A DNA stretch of 64,000 bases, taken from the NCBI RefSeq assembly GCF_014522265.1, contig NZ_CP017024.1, positions 338,501-402,500 on the forward strand, in the 5' to 3' direction. The stretch is from Pseudomonas oryzihabitans (lineage in GTDB: Bacteria > Pseudomonadota > Gammaproteobacteria > Pseudomonadales > Pseudomonadaceae). A program made the translations under genes and the position numbers. The notes below the pieces were generated by a model. That model ran no database searches and had not been told where the DNA came from. It saw nothing but the letters and a program-made list of their open reading frames with translations. Positions 9,685 to 18,821 of this stretch are shown piece by piece. The first letter of the stretch is position 1. Every line of letters begins with the position of its first letter.

Positions 9685-11613
9685 ATGCGCGGTCGCCTGT
9701 TCGTCATCCTGCCCCTGCTCCTCGCTCCCCTGATCGGCTCCACCACCTCGCAAGCCGCTCCCCTGGAGCAGCAGCGGCAACTCTACGACCAGGCCAAGGC
9801 GGCGCTGGACCGCGGTGATGCCAGCGTCTACCTGGCCAATCGCGGCGAATTGCGCACCTATCCGCTGGAGCCCTATCTGGCCTACGACGAGCTGATCAAG
9901 CGCGTCCCCGGTGCCAGCGATGCCGAGATCGAGGGCTTTCTCGCCGAGCACGGCGATCTGCCGCAGTCCAACTGGCTGCGCCTGCGCTGGCTGCGCAGCC
10001 TGGCCGATCGCGGCGACTGGAATCGCTTCGAGAAATACTATTCGCCGGACTTCAACTTCACCGAACTGGACTGCCTGCACGGCCAGTACCTGATCGCCCA
10101 GGGCAATGCCAGCGAGGGCTTCAAGCTGGCGGAGAAGTACTGGCTGGTGGGCAAGGCCCAACCGACCACCTGCGATGGCCTGTTCCAGGCCTGGGCGGCG
10201 CGCGGCCAGCTCACCGAGGAGCGGGTCTGGGAACGCGCCAAGCTGGCCGCCGACAAGGGCGAGTACGGTCTGGTGCGCACCCTGTCCGCCCAGTTGCCGA
10301 CGCTGTCCGGCCAGGCCCAGCGGCTGATCGACGTGGCCCAGAAGCCGCAGCAGATCGCCAATGTCCAGGCCTTCGCCCCGGCCAGCGAGAGCCTCGCCGA
10401 CGTGGTCGGCCTGGGCCTGCGCAAGCTGGCGCGCCAGGACCCGGAGCAGGCCATGAGCCTGCTTGAGGTCTACAGCCAGCGCATGCCCTTCACTCGCGAT
10501 GAAAAGGTCGCCATCGCCCGCCAAATCGGCCTGACCCTGGCGAAGAATTTCGATCCGCGCGCCCTGCCACTGATGGAGCGCTATGACCCCGAACTGCGGG
10601 ACGACGACGTCAGCGAATGGCGTGCCCGGCTGCTCCTGCGCCTGGGTCGCTGGAGCGATGCCCACGCCCTGATCGAACGCTTTCCGCCGAGTCTGGCCAA
10701 GGCCAATCGCTGGGAATACTGGCGGGCACGCACCCTGGAGCTGATGCAGCCGCAGAGTCCGGCGGTGCTGCGTGAATACGCCGAGGTCAGTCGCGAGCGC
10801 GACTACTACGGCTTCCTTGCCGCCGACCGCAGCAAGGCGCCCTATCAGCTCAACAACAAGCCGCTGATGCTCAGCGACGCCCTCAAACGCAAGGTGCGCA
10901 ATACCCCTGGCGTGCAGCGCGCCCTGGAATTCATCGCCCGCGGCGAACCGATCAACGCCCGCCGCGAGTGGTTCTATGTCAGCCGCCACTTCAACCGCGA
11001 CGAACTCGTGGCCCAGGCGCGCATGGCCTATGACATGCAATGGTATTTCCCGGCAATCCGCACCATCAGCCTGGCCAAGTACTGGGACGACCTGGACATC
11101 CGTTTCCCCATCGCCTATCGCGAGAGCTTCGTGCGCGAGGCCCAGACCCGCGGTCTGCACAGCAGCTGGGTGTTCGCCATCACCCGCCAGGAAAGCGGCT
11201 TCATGGCCGATGCGCGCTCCGGGGTGGGCGCCATGGGCCTGATGCAGCTGATGCCGGCCACCGCCAGTCATACCGCCAGCAAGTTCGCCATTCCCCTGGC
11301 CTCGCCACAGCAGGCGCTGACCCCGGAAAAGAACATCCAGCTGGGCACCGCCTATCTGTCGATGGTCCATGCCCAGTTCAACGGCAACCGGGTATTGGCC
11401 TCGGCGGCCTACAACGCCGGCCCGGGGCGGGTGAAGCGCTGGCTGACGGGTGCTCGCCACCTGGCCTTCGACGTCTGGGTGGAAACCATTCCCTTCGATG
11501 AGACGCGGCAATACGTGCAGAACGTGCTGGCCTACGCAGTGATCTACGGCCAGAAGCTCAATGCGCCGCAACCCCTGGTCGACTGGAACGAGCGCTTCTT
11601 CGACGAGACCTGA
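9685..11613 (+). CDS. slt: Soluble lytic murein transglycosylase
   Basis: 642 residues with an N-terminal signal peptide (hydrophobic run ending TTSQAAP), so periplasmic. A long alpha-superhelical U/L region precedes a C-terminal goose-type lysozyme-like domain. The catalytic glutamate is Glu503 in AITRQESGF, followed by the family motifs GAMGLMQLMPATA and AYNAGPGRVKRWL. It cleaves the MurNAc-GlcNAc bond with formation of 1,6-anhydroMurNAc, acting in peptidoglycan turnover and recycling. It is transcribed away from uup with 220 bases between the starts, the usual Pseudomonas arrangement. Confidence 0.95.
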   Translation: MRGRLFVILPLLLAPLIGSTTSQAAPLEQQRQLYDQAKAALDRGDASVYLANRGELRTYPLEPYLAYDELIKRVPGASDAEIEGFLAEHGDLPQSNWLRLRWLRSLADRGDWNRFEKYYSPDFNFTELDCLHGQYLIAQGNASEGFKLAEKYWLVGKAQPTTCDGLFQAWAARGQLTEERVWERAKLAADKGEYGLVRTLSAQLPTLSGQAQRLIDVAQKPQQIANVQAFAPASESLADVVGLGLRKLARQDPEQAMSLLEVYSQRMPFTRDEKVAIARQIGLTLAKNFDPRALPLMERYDPELRDDDVSEWRARLLLRLGRWSDAHALIERFPPSLAKANRWEYWRARTLELMQPQSPAVLREYAEVSRERDYYGFLAADRSKAPYQLNNKPLMLSDALKRKVRNTPGVQRALEFIARGEPINARREWFYVSRHFNRDELVAQARMAYDMQWYFPAIRTISLAKYWDDLDIRFPIAYRESFVREAQTRGLHSSWVFAITRQESGFMADARSGVGAMGLMQLMPATASHTASKFAIPLASPQQALTPEKNIQLGTAYLSMVHAQFNGNRVLASAAYNAGPGRVKRWLTGARHLAFDVWVETIPFDETRQYVQNVLAYAVIYGQKLNAPQPLVDWNERFFDET

Positions 11614-11641
11614 GCGCTCGCCGGCCCGCCCTGATACCACC

Positions 11642-11675
11642 GCAGCGGACTCGGACGCCTGTTCGTGTCCGCTGC
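11642..11675. repeat. Long-arm inverted repeat downstream of slt
   Basis: Nine-base arms GCAGCGGAC and GTCCGCTGC are separated by 16 bases, 28 bases after the slt stop codon. No T-tract follows, so it is not a canonical intrinsic terminator. It may stabilise the slt mRNA 3' end. Confidence 0.4.
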
Positions 11676-11811
11676 ACAGTGACCGCCTAGAGCCCCTGCG
11701 TCACCCGACGGCAGCATCCTGCCAGGCCTTAGGCCCCGTGACAGCTGCGCAAAACAGCGCCACCCCCTATACTGCAGCCCCTTTTTTTCCGCTATTGAAC
11801 CGGAGAAACCC

Positions 11812-12660
11812 ATGCTCAAGCGTTCGCTGGCCCTGGCAGCAGGCCTGGCCCTGTCCCTGACGTCCCTGCTCTCCCACGCCGCCGCCGAATTGCGCGTCTC
11901 GGCCATTCCCGACGAGGCGCCCACCGAGCTGATCCGCAAGTTCAAGCCGCTGGGTGAATACCTGGAGCAGCGCCTGGGCATGCCGGTGAAATTCGTCCCG
12001 GTGTCCGACTATGCCGGCGTGGTGGAAGCCATGGCCTCGGATCGCCTGGACCTGGCCTGGTTCGGCGGCTTCACCTTCGTCCAGGCGCAGCGCAAGGCGC
12101 CGATGACCCCCCTGGTGCAGCGCGAAGAAGATCAGAAGTTCACCAGCAAATTCATCACCGCCGACCCGGCTGTGAAGACCCTGCAGGACCTCAAGGGCAA
12201 GACCTTCGCCTTCGGTTCGGTCTCTTCCACCTCGGGCAGCCTGATGCCACGCTACTTCATGCAGCAGGAAGGCATCGTCCCCGAGCAGTTCTTCTCGCGG
12301 GTGGCCTATTCCGGCGCCCATGACGCCACCGTCGCCTGGGTCGCCGCGGGCAAGGCCGATGCCGGTGTGCTCAACGCCTCGGTGTGGAAGAAGCTGGTCG
12401 ACGCCGGCAAGGTCGATACCAGCAAGGTCCGAGTGATATCCACCACCCCGCCCTACTACGACTACAACTGGACGGTGCGCGGCAGTCTGGATCCGCAACT
12501 GGCGGCCAAGATCAAGCAGGCCTTCCTCGACCTGGATCCGGCCAAGCCGGCCGACAAGGCGATCCTCGACCTGCAGGCGGCCAGCCGCTTCGTGCCGACC
12601 TCGCCGGACAACTACAAGAGCATCGAGGCTTCCGCCCTGGCAGCCGGCCTGCTCAAGTGA
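11812..12660 (+). CDS. PhnD-type periplasmic binding protein, putative selenium-oxyanion (selenate/selenite) importer
   Basis: 282 residues with a signal peptide ending SHAAAEL. The mature protein has the PhnD/phosphonate-binding fold signatures: FVPVSDYAGVVEAMASDRLDLAWFGGFTFVQA, DLKGKTFAFGSVSSTSGSLMPRYF and the GAHDATVAWVAAGKADAGVLN segment. It overlaps the ATPase gene by 4 bases and is followed by a permease, so it feeds an ABC importer. A recognised subfamily of PhnD-like binding proteins is found beside selenium genes and is named a putative selenate transporter. The convergent selA gene next door supports that reading. The substrate is inference; phosphonate or phosphite remain possible, but no phosphonate catabolic genes are nearby. 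Confidence 0.8.
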   Translation: MLKRSLALAAGLALSLTSLLSHAAAELRVSAIPDEAPTELIRKFKPLGEYLEQRLGMPVKFVPVSDYAGVVEAMASDRLDLAWFGGFTFVQAQRKAPMTPLVQREEDQKFTSKFITADPAVKTLQDLKGKTFAFGSVSSTSGSLMPRYFMQQEGIVPEQFFSRVAYSGAHDATVAWVAAGKADAGVLNASVWKKLVDAGKVDTSKVRVISTTPPYYDYNWTVRGSLDPQLAAKIKQAFLDLDPAKPADKAILDLQAASRFVPTSPDNYKSIEASALAAGLLK

Positions 12661-13466
12661 GTCTCGCCCTCAGGGGCGTGACGCTGGTACACGCCGACGG
12701 CTCGTCCGCCCTGGCCGATCTCGACCTCAGCCTGCAACAGGGTGAGCAGGTCGCGCTGATCGGCCCGTCCGGGGCGGGCAAGACCAGCCTGTTGCGCCTG
12801 CTGGCCACCGGGCTGCGACCGGTCGCAGGTGAGCTGGAGCTGCTCGGCCAGGAGCCCTGGAGCCTGGGCAACCGGGAGCGGCGCCAGTTGCGTGCCCGCA
12901 TCGGCCTCATCCATCAGGCGCCGCCCTTGCCGGCGCGCCAGCGCGTGATCACCGCGGTACTGGCCGGACGCCTCGGCCAGTGGTCGCTGGCGCGCAGCCT
13001 GGTCAGCCTGGTGCATCCCCTGGATCGTGACGGCGCCGCCGCCGCCCTGGCGCCGCTGGATCTCGCCGATCGCCTCTATTCCTCCTGCGATCAGCTGTCC
13101 GGTGGCCAGCTGCAGCGCGTCGGCATCGCCCGGGCGCTCTATCAGCAGCCGCAGCTGCTGCTCGCCGACGAACCCGTGTCGGCCATGGACCCGGTGCTGG
13201 CCGGCCATACCCTGGAGGTGCTGAGCGACGCTGCGGCGCGCCAGGGCACCACCCTGGTAACCAGCCTGCACAATGTGGAGCTGGCGTTGCAGCGCTTTCC
13301 ACGCATTCTCGGCCTGCGGGCCGGCCGCTTGCTGTGGGACAAAGCCGCGAGCGCCGTCACCCCGGCCGATCTCGCCGCGCTCTATGCCAACGAGGGGCTG
13401 AGCGCCACACTGGCGCCCGCCGCACCGGCCCCGGCCGAGACGCCGCTCGACCTGCCGCGATGCTGA
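12657..13466 (+). CDS. ABC transporter ATP-binding protein (PhnC type, putative selenium importer)
   Basis: ATPase of about 269 residues. Walker A is GPSGAGKTSLLRLL, the Q-loop region GLIHQAPPLP, the signature LSGGQLQRVGIARAL and Walker B LLLADEPVSAMDP. I place the start at the GTG at 12657, whose GTGA overlaps the stop of the binding-protein gene. This gives SLALRGVTLVHADG, a normal ABC N-terminus; the open frame extends further upstream only inside that gene. The 3' end overlaps the permease start (ATGCTGA), so the three genes are translationally coupled. It energises the fused permease. Confidence 0.88.
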   Translation: MSLALRGVTLVHADGSSALADLDLSLQQGEQVALIGPSGAGKTSLLRLLATGLRPVAGELELLGQEPWSLGNRERRQLRARIGLIHQAPPLPARQRVITAVLAGRLGQWSLARSLVSLVHPLDRDGAAAALAPLDLADRLYSSCDQLSGGQLQRVGIARALYQQPQLLLADEPVSAMDPVLAGHTLEVLSDAAARQGTTLVTSLHNVELALQRFPRILGLRAGRLLWDKAASAVTPADLAALYANEGLSATLAPAAPAPAETPLDLPRC

Positions 13467-15055
13467 CCTCGCCCCGCCAGGACCCGGCCGCCCGGCCCCG
13501 TCTGCTGCTCACCCTGCTGGCCCTGCTGCTGGCCTGGCCGACGCTGCGCCTGGCGGAATTCGATCTCTTCGGACTCTTCACCGGCGACAACGCCCGCACC
13601 ATGGGCAACTTTCTCGCCGGCTTCTGGCCACCCGCCCATGACGCCGACTTTCTCGCCGTGCTCGGGCGCGCCACCCTGGAAACCCTGGCCATCGCCACCC
13701 TGGGCATGGCCCTGGCGGCGCTGATCGCCCTGCCCGCCGCTCTGCTCGCCACTCGCGTGCTGTCGATCTCCGCCCTGCCCCGCGGCGGACGTCCAGGCCG
13801 CTTGCCGCGCCTGCTCCGCGGACTGGTCCGCGGGGTGCTGATCGTCCTGCGCAGCGTGCCGGAGATCGTCTGGGCGCTGCTGTTCGTCCGCGCCGTGGGC
13901 CTGGGTCCCACCGCCGGGGTGCTGGCCATCGCCATCACCTACGGCGGCATGCTGGGCAAGGTCTATGCGGAGATCTTCGAATCGGTCGATCCCCGCCCGG
14001 CGCGGGCTCTGCTGCTGCAGGGCGCCGGTCGCCTGCAGGCCTTCGTCTATGGCGTGCTGCCCAATGCCGCGGGCGAGATGATTTCCTACAGCGTCTACCG
14101 CTGGGAATGCGCCATCCGCGCCTCGGTGGTGATGGGCTTCGTCGGTGCCGGCGGTCTCGGTCAGCAGGTGGACCTGTCGCTGCGCATGTTCGCCGGTGGC
14201 GAGGTGGCCAGCCTGCTGCTGACCTTCCTGGTGCTGGTGCTGCTGGCCGATGTGCTCAGTCGCCTGCTGCGCCAGGTGGAGCGCAGTCAGGGCGGCGGCC
14301 GCGGCGCTCTGACGGTGCTGGCCATGGGCGCCGCCCTGGTGGCGTCCGCCAGCTACCTGGGTACAGCCTTCGGCGAATTGCTGAGCGTTCGCGCCCTGGC
14401 GCAGATGGGCAGCTTCCTGGCCGATTTTCTCAAGCCGGACTTCTCGGTTACCCAGCTATTGGCCGTGGCCCACGGCGCGGTGGAGACCCTGGCCATGTCG
14501 GCCCTGGGCACCCTGCTCGCCGGGCTGCTCGGCATCCTGCTGGCGCTGCCGGCGGCCGGTCGCCTGGGCCTGGGCGCCCTGGCGCTGGCGCGGCTGCTGC
14601 TCAATGCCCTGCGCGCCGTGCCGGAACTGGTCTGGGCGGCGCTGATGGTGCTGGCCGCCGGCCTGGGACCCAACGCCGGGACCCTGGCCCTGGCCCTGCA
14701 CACCGCCGGGGTACTCGGCCGGCTGTTCGCCGACGCCCTGGAAAACACCCCCAAGGCGCCCGCCGAGGCCATTCGCCTGGCCGGCGGTGGCGCGCTGGCG
14801 GCCTTTCTCTACGGCACCCTGCCGGCGGTCTGGCCACAGTTGCTGGCCTACCTGCTCTATCGCTGGGAAAACAACATCCGCATGGCCAGCATCCTCGGCT
14901 TCGTCGGCGCCGGCGGCCTGGGGCAGCAGCTGTACTTCAGCCTGAGCCTGTTCCAGCAGGCCCAGGCCGCCACCGTGATCCTCGGCATGCTGGTGCTGGT
15001 GCTGGGCGTGGATCTGCTGAGTAACTGGGCCCGGCAGCGCTGGGTCGTTCGTTAG
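13460..15055 (+). CDS. Fused double PhnE-type ABC permease (putative selenium importer)
   Basis: 531-residue membrane protein made of two PhnE-like permease halves in tandem. Each half has several hydrophobic helices and a copy of the cytoplasmic coupling motif: GAGRLQAFVYGVLPNA, and GGGALAAFLYGTLPAV about 240 residues later. Each half also ends in FVGAGGLGQQ. Many phosphonate importers use two separate or identical PhnE chains, so the single chain forms a complete transmembrane pore. The start at 13460 overlaps the ATPase stop. The stop codon is immediately followed by repeat R2. Substrate as for the binding protein: selenium oxyanion is inferred from selA. Confidence 0.88.
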   Translation: MLTSPRQDPAARPRLLLTLLALLLAWPTLRLAEFDLFGLFTGDNARTMGNFLAGFWPPAHDADFLAVLGRATLETLAIATLGMALAALIALPAALLATRVLSISALPRGGRPGRLPRLLRGLVRGVLIVLRSVPEIVWALLFVRAVGLGPTAGVLAIAITYGGMLGKVYAEIFESVDPRPARALLLQGAGRLQAFVYGVLPNAAGEMISYSVYRWECAIRASVVMGFVGAGGLGQQVDLSLRMFAGGEVASLLLTFLVLVLLADVLSRLLRQVERSQGGGRGALTVLAMGAALVASASYLGTAFGELLSVRALAQMGSFLADFLKPDFSVTQLLAVAHGAVETLAMSALGTLLAGLLGILLALPAAGRLGLGALALARLLLNALRAVPELVWAALMVLAAGLGPNAGTLALALHTAGVLGRLFADALENTPKAPAEAIRLAGGGALAAFLYGTLPAVWPQLLAYLLYRWENNIRMASILGFVGAGGLGQQLYFSLSLFQQAQAATVILGMLVLVLGVDLLSNWARQRWVVR

Positions 15056-15240
15056 AGCCTATTCAAAGGCTGCTGCGCGTCGGCCAAACGGCATTGAAAA
15101 GACCCTGGGTCGCCAGCCCGGCCGGAATGCTCATTTACTACTCGTAAACTCGTTCGCGAGCCCGGTCCGCTTCCTCAGGTCTTTTCGCGGGGCCGCCGAG
15201 GCCTTGTTTGGCTCTAGCTCGCGAGCCTTTGAACAGGCTC
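15056..15240 (+). repeat. Palindromic dispersed element, copy R2
   Basis: Terminal inverted repeats GAGCCTATTCAAAGGC and GCCTTTGAACAGGCTC flank the same internal segments as R1. The central hairpin is TTTAC-TACTC-GTAAA, and an extra palindromic GCGAGCCCGG/GGGGCC segment makes this the longest copy. It exactly fills the space between the permease stop codon (15053-15055) and the selA stop codon (15241-15243). Confidence 0.87.
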
Positions 15241-16650
15241 TTAGCGAATCTCCGGCAGCAGCAGCGCTGGCAACTGCGCCAGAAAGGCGGCTTCGTCGTC
15301 GAGCTGGCGCAAATCCAGCCAGAGCGCATCGGCGTCGATGCGCCCCACCACCGGAATGGGTAGCTGGCGCAGGCCCTCTTCCAACTGCCGCAGGGCGCGC
15401 CCACGCAGGCGCTTGCTGACCTGGGGACGACAGCACAGCGCCGCCCCGGGCAGCCGTGCCACCGGCTGGGCGCCACTGCCGATCATGCCCAGCGCCGGCT
15501 CCACGCTGACCGCATAGGTCGCGCCCAGCACGGCGGCGAAGGCCGGCAGCAGCCGCTCGGCCTGGGTGGTGATGGCCTCGGCCGGGCGGGATAGCAGGCG
15601 CAGGCTGGGCAACCGTTCGGCCAGTCGATCCGGATCGCGATAGAGCGCCAGGGTCGCTTCCAGGGCGGCCAGGGTCAGCTTGTCGACCCGCAACGCCCGC
15701 TTGAGCGGATTCTTCTTGATCCGCTCGATGAGGTCACGGCGACCGACGATGAGGCCGCACTGCGGGCCGCCGAGCAGCTTGTCGCCACTGAAGGTCACCA
15801 GGTCCGCGCCATCGCGCAGCGCCTGTTGCACCGTGGGCTCGGCGGGCAGCCCCCAACGGGTCAGGTCAACCAGGGTGCCGCTGCCGAGGTCTTCCAGCAG
15901 GGGGACGTTATGGGCGCGGGCAATGGCGGCCAGCTCCGTCGTGGCCACGCTGGCGGTAAAGCCCTGGACGCTGTAGTTGCTGGTGTGCACCCGCATCAGC
16001 AGCGCGGTACGCGGGCCGATGGCGGCTTCGTAGTCGCGGGCATGGGTGCGGTTGGTGGTGCCCACCTCCACCAGCTTGACCCCGGCGCGGGCCATGATGT
16101 CGGGGATGCGAAAGGCACCGCCGATCTCGATCAGCTCGCCGCGGGACAGCACCCCTTCCTTGCGTGCGCCTATGGCATGCAGGGCCAGCAGAACGGCCGC
16201 GGCGTTGTTGTTGACCACGGTCACCGCCTCGGCGCCGGTGAGTTCGCGCACCAGGTCGGCGACCAGGTCGTCGCGATCGCCGCGCTTGCCGGTGGTTAGA
16301 TCGAATTCCAGATTCATCGGCTGACGCGCGGCCTCGGTCACCGCGGCGATCGCCTCTTCCGCCAGCAGCGCCCGTCCCAGGTTGGTGTGCAGCACCGTGC
16401 CGGTGAGATTGAACACCCGCCGCACCCGCGGCTGGCTATGCAACGCCAGGCGCTCGCCCAGGCGACCGGCCAGCACGCCCTCCTCCACCTCCACGGCGGT
16501 CAGGGTGCCGGCTCTCAGGGCGTCGCGCAGATCGTCCAGCAGCGAACGATAGCCGCCAAGGACCAGCTCGCGACCGTGGCGCTCCTCCAGCGGACGCGAA
16601 GCGGGATGGCGCAGCAGGCGGTCGATGGACGGCAGGCGAATGGCGGTCAT
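15241..16650 (-). CDS. selA: L-seryl-tRNA(Sec) selenium transferase
   Basis: 469-residue PLP enzyme that converts seryl-tRNA(Sec) to selenocysteinyl-tRNA using selenophosphate. The N-terminal tRNA-binding segment starts [16 protein letters not shown]. The fold-type I core has [30 protein letters not shown] and the PLP lysine in [13 protein letters not shown]. Length is typical. It converges with the putative selenium importer and is the only tRNA(Sec)-pathway gene in the window. SelB, which commonly follows selA, is not adjacent because the importer lies there in the opposite direction. The product is needed to decode the UGA in fdnG. Confidence 0.96.
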   Translation of the reverse strand: MTAIRLPSIDRLLRHPASRPLEERHGRELVLGGYRSLLDDLRDALRAGTLTAVEVEEGVLAGRLGERLALHSQPRVRRVFNLTGTVLHTNLGRALLAEEAIAAVTEAARQPMNLEFDLTTGKRGDRDDLVADLVRELTGAEAVTVVNNNAAAVLLALHAIGARKEGVLSRGELIEIGGAFRIPDIMARAGVKLVEVGTTNRTHARDYEAAIGPRTALLMRVHTSNYSVQGFTASVATTELAAIARAHNVPLLEDLGSGTLVDLTRWGLPAEPTVQQALRDGADLVTFSGDKLLGGPQCGLIVGRRDLIERIKKNPLKRALRVDKLTLAALEATLALYRDPDRLAERLPSLRLLSRPAEAITTQAERLLPAFAAVLGATYAVSVEPALGMIGSGAQPVARLPGAALCCRPQVSKRLRGRALRQLEEGLRQLPIPVVGRIDADALWLDLRQLDDEAAFLAQLPALLLPEIR

Positions 16651-16926
16651 GGGAGCCTCTTGATCGATTCGACCCCCAGTGTAGCCCGAACTCGCGGCGG
16701 GTCGACCAGGGCGCGCCGCGCTGCCGCAGGCCTGGCCCGTCCCGGCGTGGGGTGGCCGAACCCGGACCCGGGGCGTCCGGAAATGACCCCCGGGTTCCCG
16801 GTTTGCCGCGTGCCAGAGCCCGTCCTAGGATGGTTTTCGCGGGCTTTTCCCAGGCGCCTAGCGTGGTCCTGGCGTGGAAGGCCCTGGCCACCGCGTCCAC
16901 CTCACGACAATAACAAAGGTGCCGTC

Positions 16927-18018
16927 ATGTCCAAGAAAACCTCCCCCTGGGCCAGCGATGGCCTGCTCGACAACAGCGACATCGTCAGCCTCGGCAACTT
17001 CACCTACCTGCACACGCTAAAGAGCGCCGCGGTCACGCCGCTGGCGCAGACCAGTTCGGCCAGCACCCCAACCGTCAGCGAATTCCTCAACGGCGCCATC
17101 AGCGAGTACGTGCTGGGTGGCACGCCCGACGGCATGCGGCCCTTCCTGGTCGATGGCCAGCAGCTGACGCTGCACAACTCGCTCAATGGCGCGACGGCCC
17201 ACACCTGGATCACCGCCGAGAACCAGGTGCTCATCAGCTATGCCGGCACTACCAGAGGCGAGAATCTGCTGATCGATCCCCTGTCCACCGCCGGTGGTCT
17301 GCTGAGCGATCTGCAGATCCTCGGCCAGCAGGTCTCCAGCGCCCAGCGCCAGTCGCTGGACTTCGCCCACCAGGTGATCGAGGCGGCGGCCAAGCAGGGC
17401 TATGGCACCCAGGACATCTTCGTCACCGGCCACTCCCTGGGCGGCATCTCGGCGGCCTACGTCGCCCAGCAGACCGGTCTCGGCGGCATCAGCTTCGAGG
17501 CCTCGGGCATTCCCCGCGATGCGCACGCGGCGGGTCACGGAGGCAACTTCGTCAATGTGGTCACCCTCGGCGATCCGGTGGCCAACTACAGCTCCGACAT
17601 CCGCGGCGAGCAGCCCTTCGCGCCCAGCTTCGTCAGCCAGGCCGAGGGCGGCGGCAGCCTGCCGCACTATGGTTCGCTGTTCCTGATCGGCGCCCAGGCC
17701 GACCAGCACGACCTGACCCAGGCGGCAGCCAAGGTCGGCCACCTGTTCAGCGGCGACAACGGTGGCCAAGTCAATCCGCTAGGGGCCGCCCTGCATCCAG
17801 TCAGCGTGGCCGCCGGCATCGCCGAAGCGGCGCGCCTGATCGCCGAATTCCATCTGCCGGCCGCCGAATACACCAACCTCGGGGTGACCCCTACCGGTGG
17901 TTTTCTCGACACCCTGCCCGCGCAGATTGGTACGGCCCATGGCCCGGTGCTGATGGTCGGCAACTACAGCGTGGCGGAATTGCAGGCCTTCGCCGAGACC
18001 CACGCAACCTTCGGCTGA
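16927..18018 (+). CDS. Class 3 lipase-like alpha/beta hydrolase
   Basis: 363 residues, no signal peptide visible. The lipase nucleophile elbow is VTGHSLGGISAAYVAQ with Ser170. The upstream strand VLISYAGTTRGEN is typical of the class 3 lipase/Mbeg1-like fold. Candidate acid and histidine residues are in NVVTLGDPVANYSSD and LPHYGSLF. I chose the start MSKKTSPWASDG at 16927, after a weak AAAGGTG site; the frame is open further upstream but overlaps the selA start region. It stands alone between selA and an ankyrin protein with repeat R3 after its stop. A secreted or effector role is possible but unproven. Confidence 0.75.
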   Translation: MSKKTSPWASDGLLDNSDIVSLGNFTYLHTLKSAAVTPLAQTSSASTPTVSEFLNGAISEYVLGGTPDGMRPFLVDGQQLTLHNSLNGATAHTWITAENQVLISYAGTTRGENLLIDPLSTAGGLLSDLQILGQQVSSAQRQSLDFAHQVIEAAAKQGYGTQDIFVTGHSLGGISAAYVAQQTGLGGISFEASGIPRDAHAAGHGGNFVNVVTLGDPVANYSSDIRGEQPFAPSFVSQAEGGGSLPHYGSLFLIGAQADQHDLTQAAAKVGHLFSGDNGGQVNPLGAALHPVSVAAGIAEAARLIAEFHLPAAEYTNLGVTPTGGFLDTLPAQIGTAHGPVLMVGNYSVAELQAFAETHATFG

Positions 18019-18175
18019 GAGCCGCTTATAAAACTACTGCGCGTCCGCCATACAGGCACGTGCGGTGCTCGGAATCCTCATGTACTACTCGTACACTCGT
18101 ACGCGAGCCCGGTCCGGCTCCTGCGCGCCGCACACACCTGTCTGACAACCGCTCGCGACGTTTTATAACCGACTC
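18019..18175 (+). repeat. Diverged palindromic dispersed element, copy R3
   Basis: Starts right after the lipase TGA. Its ends are GAGCCGCTTATAAAAC and GTTTTATAACCGACTC, different from R1/R2 but still complementary to each other. The central hairpin is TGTAC-TACTC-GTACA where the other copies have TTTAC and GTAAA. It shares CTGCGCGTC, GGAAT-CTCAT and CGCGAGCCCGGTCCG with R2. The paired changes show that the structure, not just the sequence, is conserved. Confidence 0.75.
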
Positions 18176-18293
18176 GCGCTTTTGCGGCGGCCTTGTTTCG
18201 CCGCCGCGACAGAACTCCCCCCTGCCATTCGGGTCTGCCCTCCTATCGTCCGGGATCCCGAGGGTCCCGCCCGCCTTAGTCCAGGAGAGCACA

Positions 18294-18818
18294 ATGACCG
18301 CAGACGGTCCCCAGCGCATGACCGATGAAGAAGCCCAGGAATTCGCCACCGAGGTGTTCAACCTCGCGCGCACCGGCAATGCCGCGGTGCTGGCCCTGGT
18401 GCTGGAGAAGGGGCTGACCCCCAATCTGCGCAATCACAAGGGCGACAGCCTGCTGATGCTGGCCAGCTACCACGGCCACCTGGAGGCCAGCCGTGTCCTG
18501 CTGGAGCACCGGGCCGATTCGAATCTGGCCAACGACATGGGCCAGTCGCCCCTGGCCGGCGCGGCCTTCAAGAACAACCTGCCGATGGCCGAACTGCTGC
18601 TGGAGCACGGCGCCGCCGTGGAGGGCGCCATGCCCGACGGCAAGACCGCGCTGATGATGGCGGCCATGTTCAACCACGTGCAGATGGTGGAACTGCTGGT
18701 CGCCCGCGGTGCCGATCCCAAGGCCCGGGACGCCGCCGGCAACACGGCGCTGAGCGTGGCCCGCGCCATGGGCGCCAAGGATACCCCTGCCGTGCTGGAG
18801 CGGCTGGGCGGCGTCTGA
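18294..18818 (+). CDS. Ankyrin-repeat protein
   Basis: 174-residue soluble protein with no signal peptide. About four ankyrin repeats are visible, with the typical G-T/S-L-A-x-x-G-H pattern: KGDSLLMLASYHGHLEASRVLLEHRA, MGQSPLAGAAFKNNLPMAELLLEHGA, DGKTALMMAAMFNHVQMVELLVARGA and AGNTALSVARAMG. The start MTADGPQRMTDEE follows CAGGAGAG at proper spacing. Ankyrin proteins bind partner proteins; in Pseudomonas some sit beside catalases or act with toxins. Here it follows a lipase but is separated from it by 275 bases and repeat R3, so functional pairing is speculative. Confidence 0.88.
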   Translation: MTADGPQRMTDEEAQEFATEVFNLARTGNAAVLALVLEKGLTPNLRNHKGDSLLMLASYHGHLEASRVLLEHRADSNLANDMGQSPLAGAAFKNNLPMAELLLEHGAAVEGAMPDGKTALMMAAMFNHVQMVELLVARGADPKARDAAGNTALSVARAMGAKDTPAVLERLGGV

Positions 18819-18821
18819 TCA

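Noticed and set aside
11812..15055. Phosphonate utilisation cluster
   Set aside because: No C-P lyase, phosphonatase or phosphite dehydrogenase genes are nearby, while selA is adjacent.
16658..16672. Anr/FNR box (TTGAT-N4-ATCAA) before selA
   Set aside because: Only the left half TTGAT matches; the right half reads TCGAC.
16651..16926. Possible tRNA(Sec) (selC) gene near selA
   Set aside because: I looked for the long extra arm and the TTCAAATC-type anticodon loop on both strands here and around fdnG and found none.
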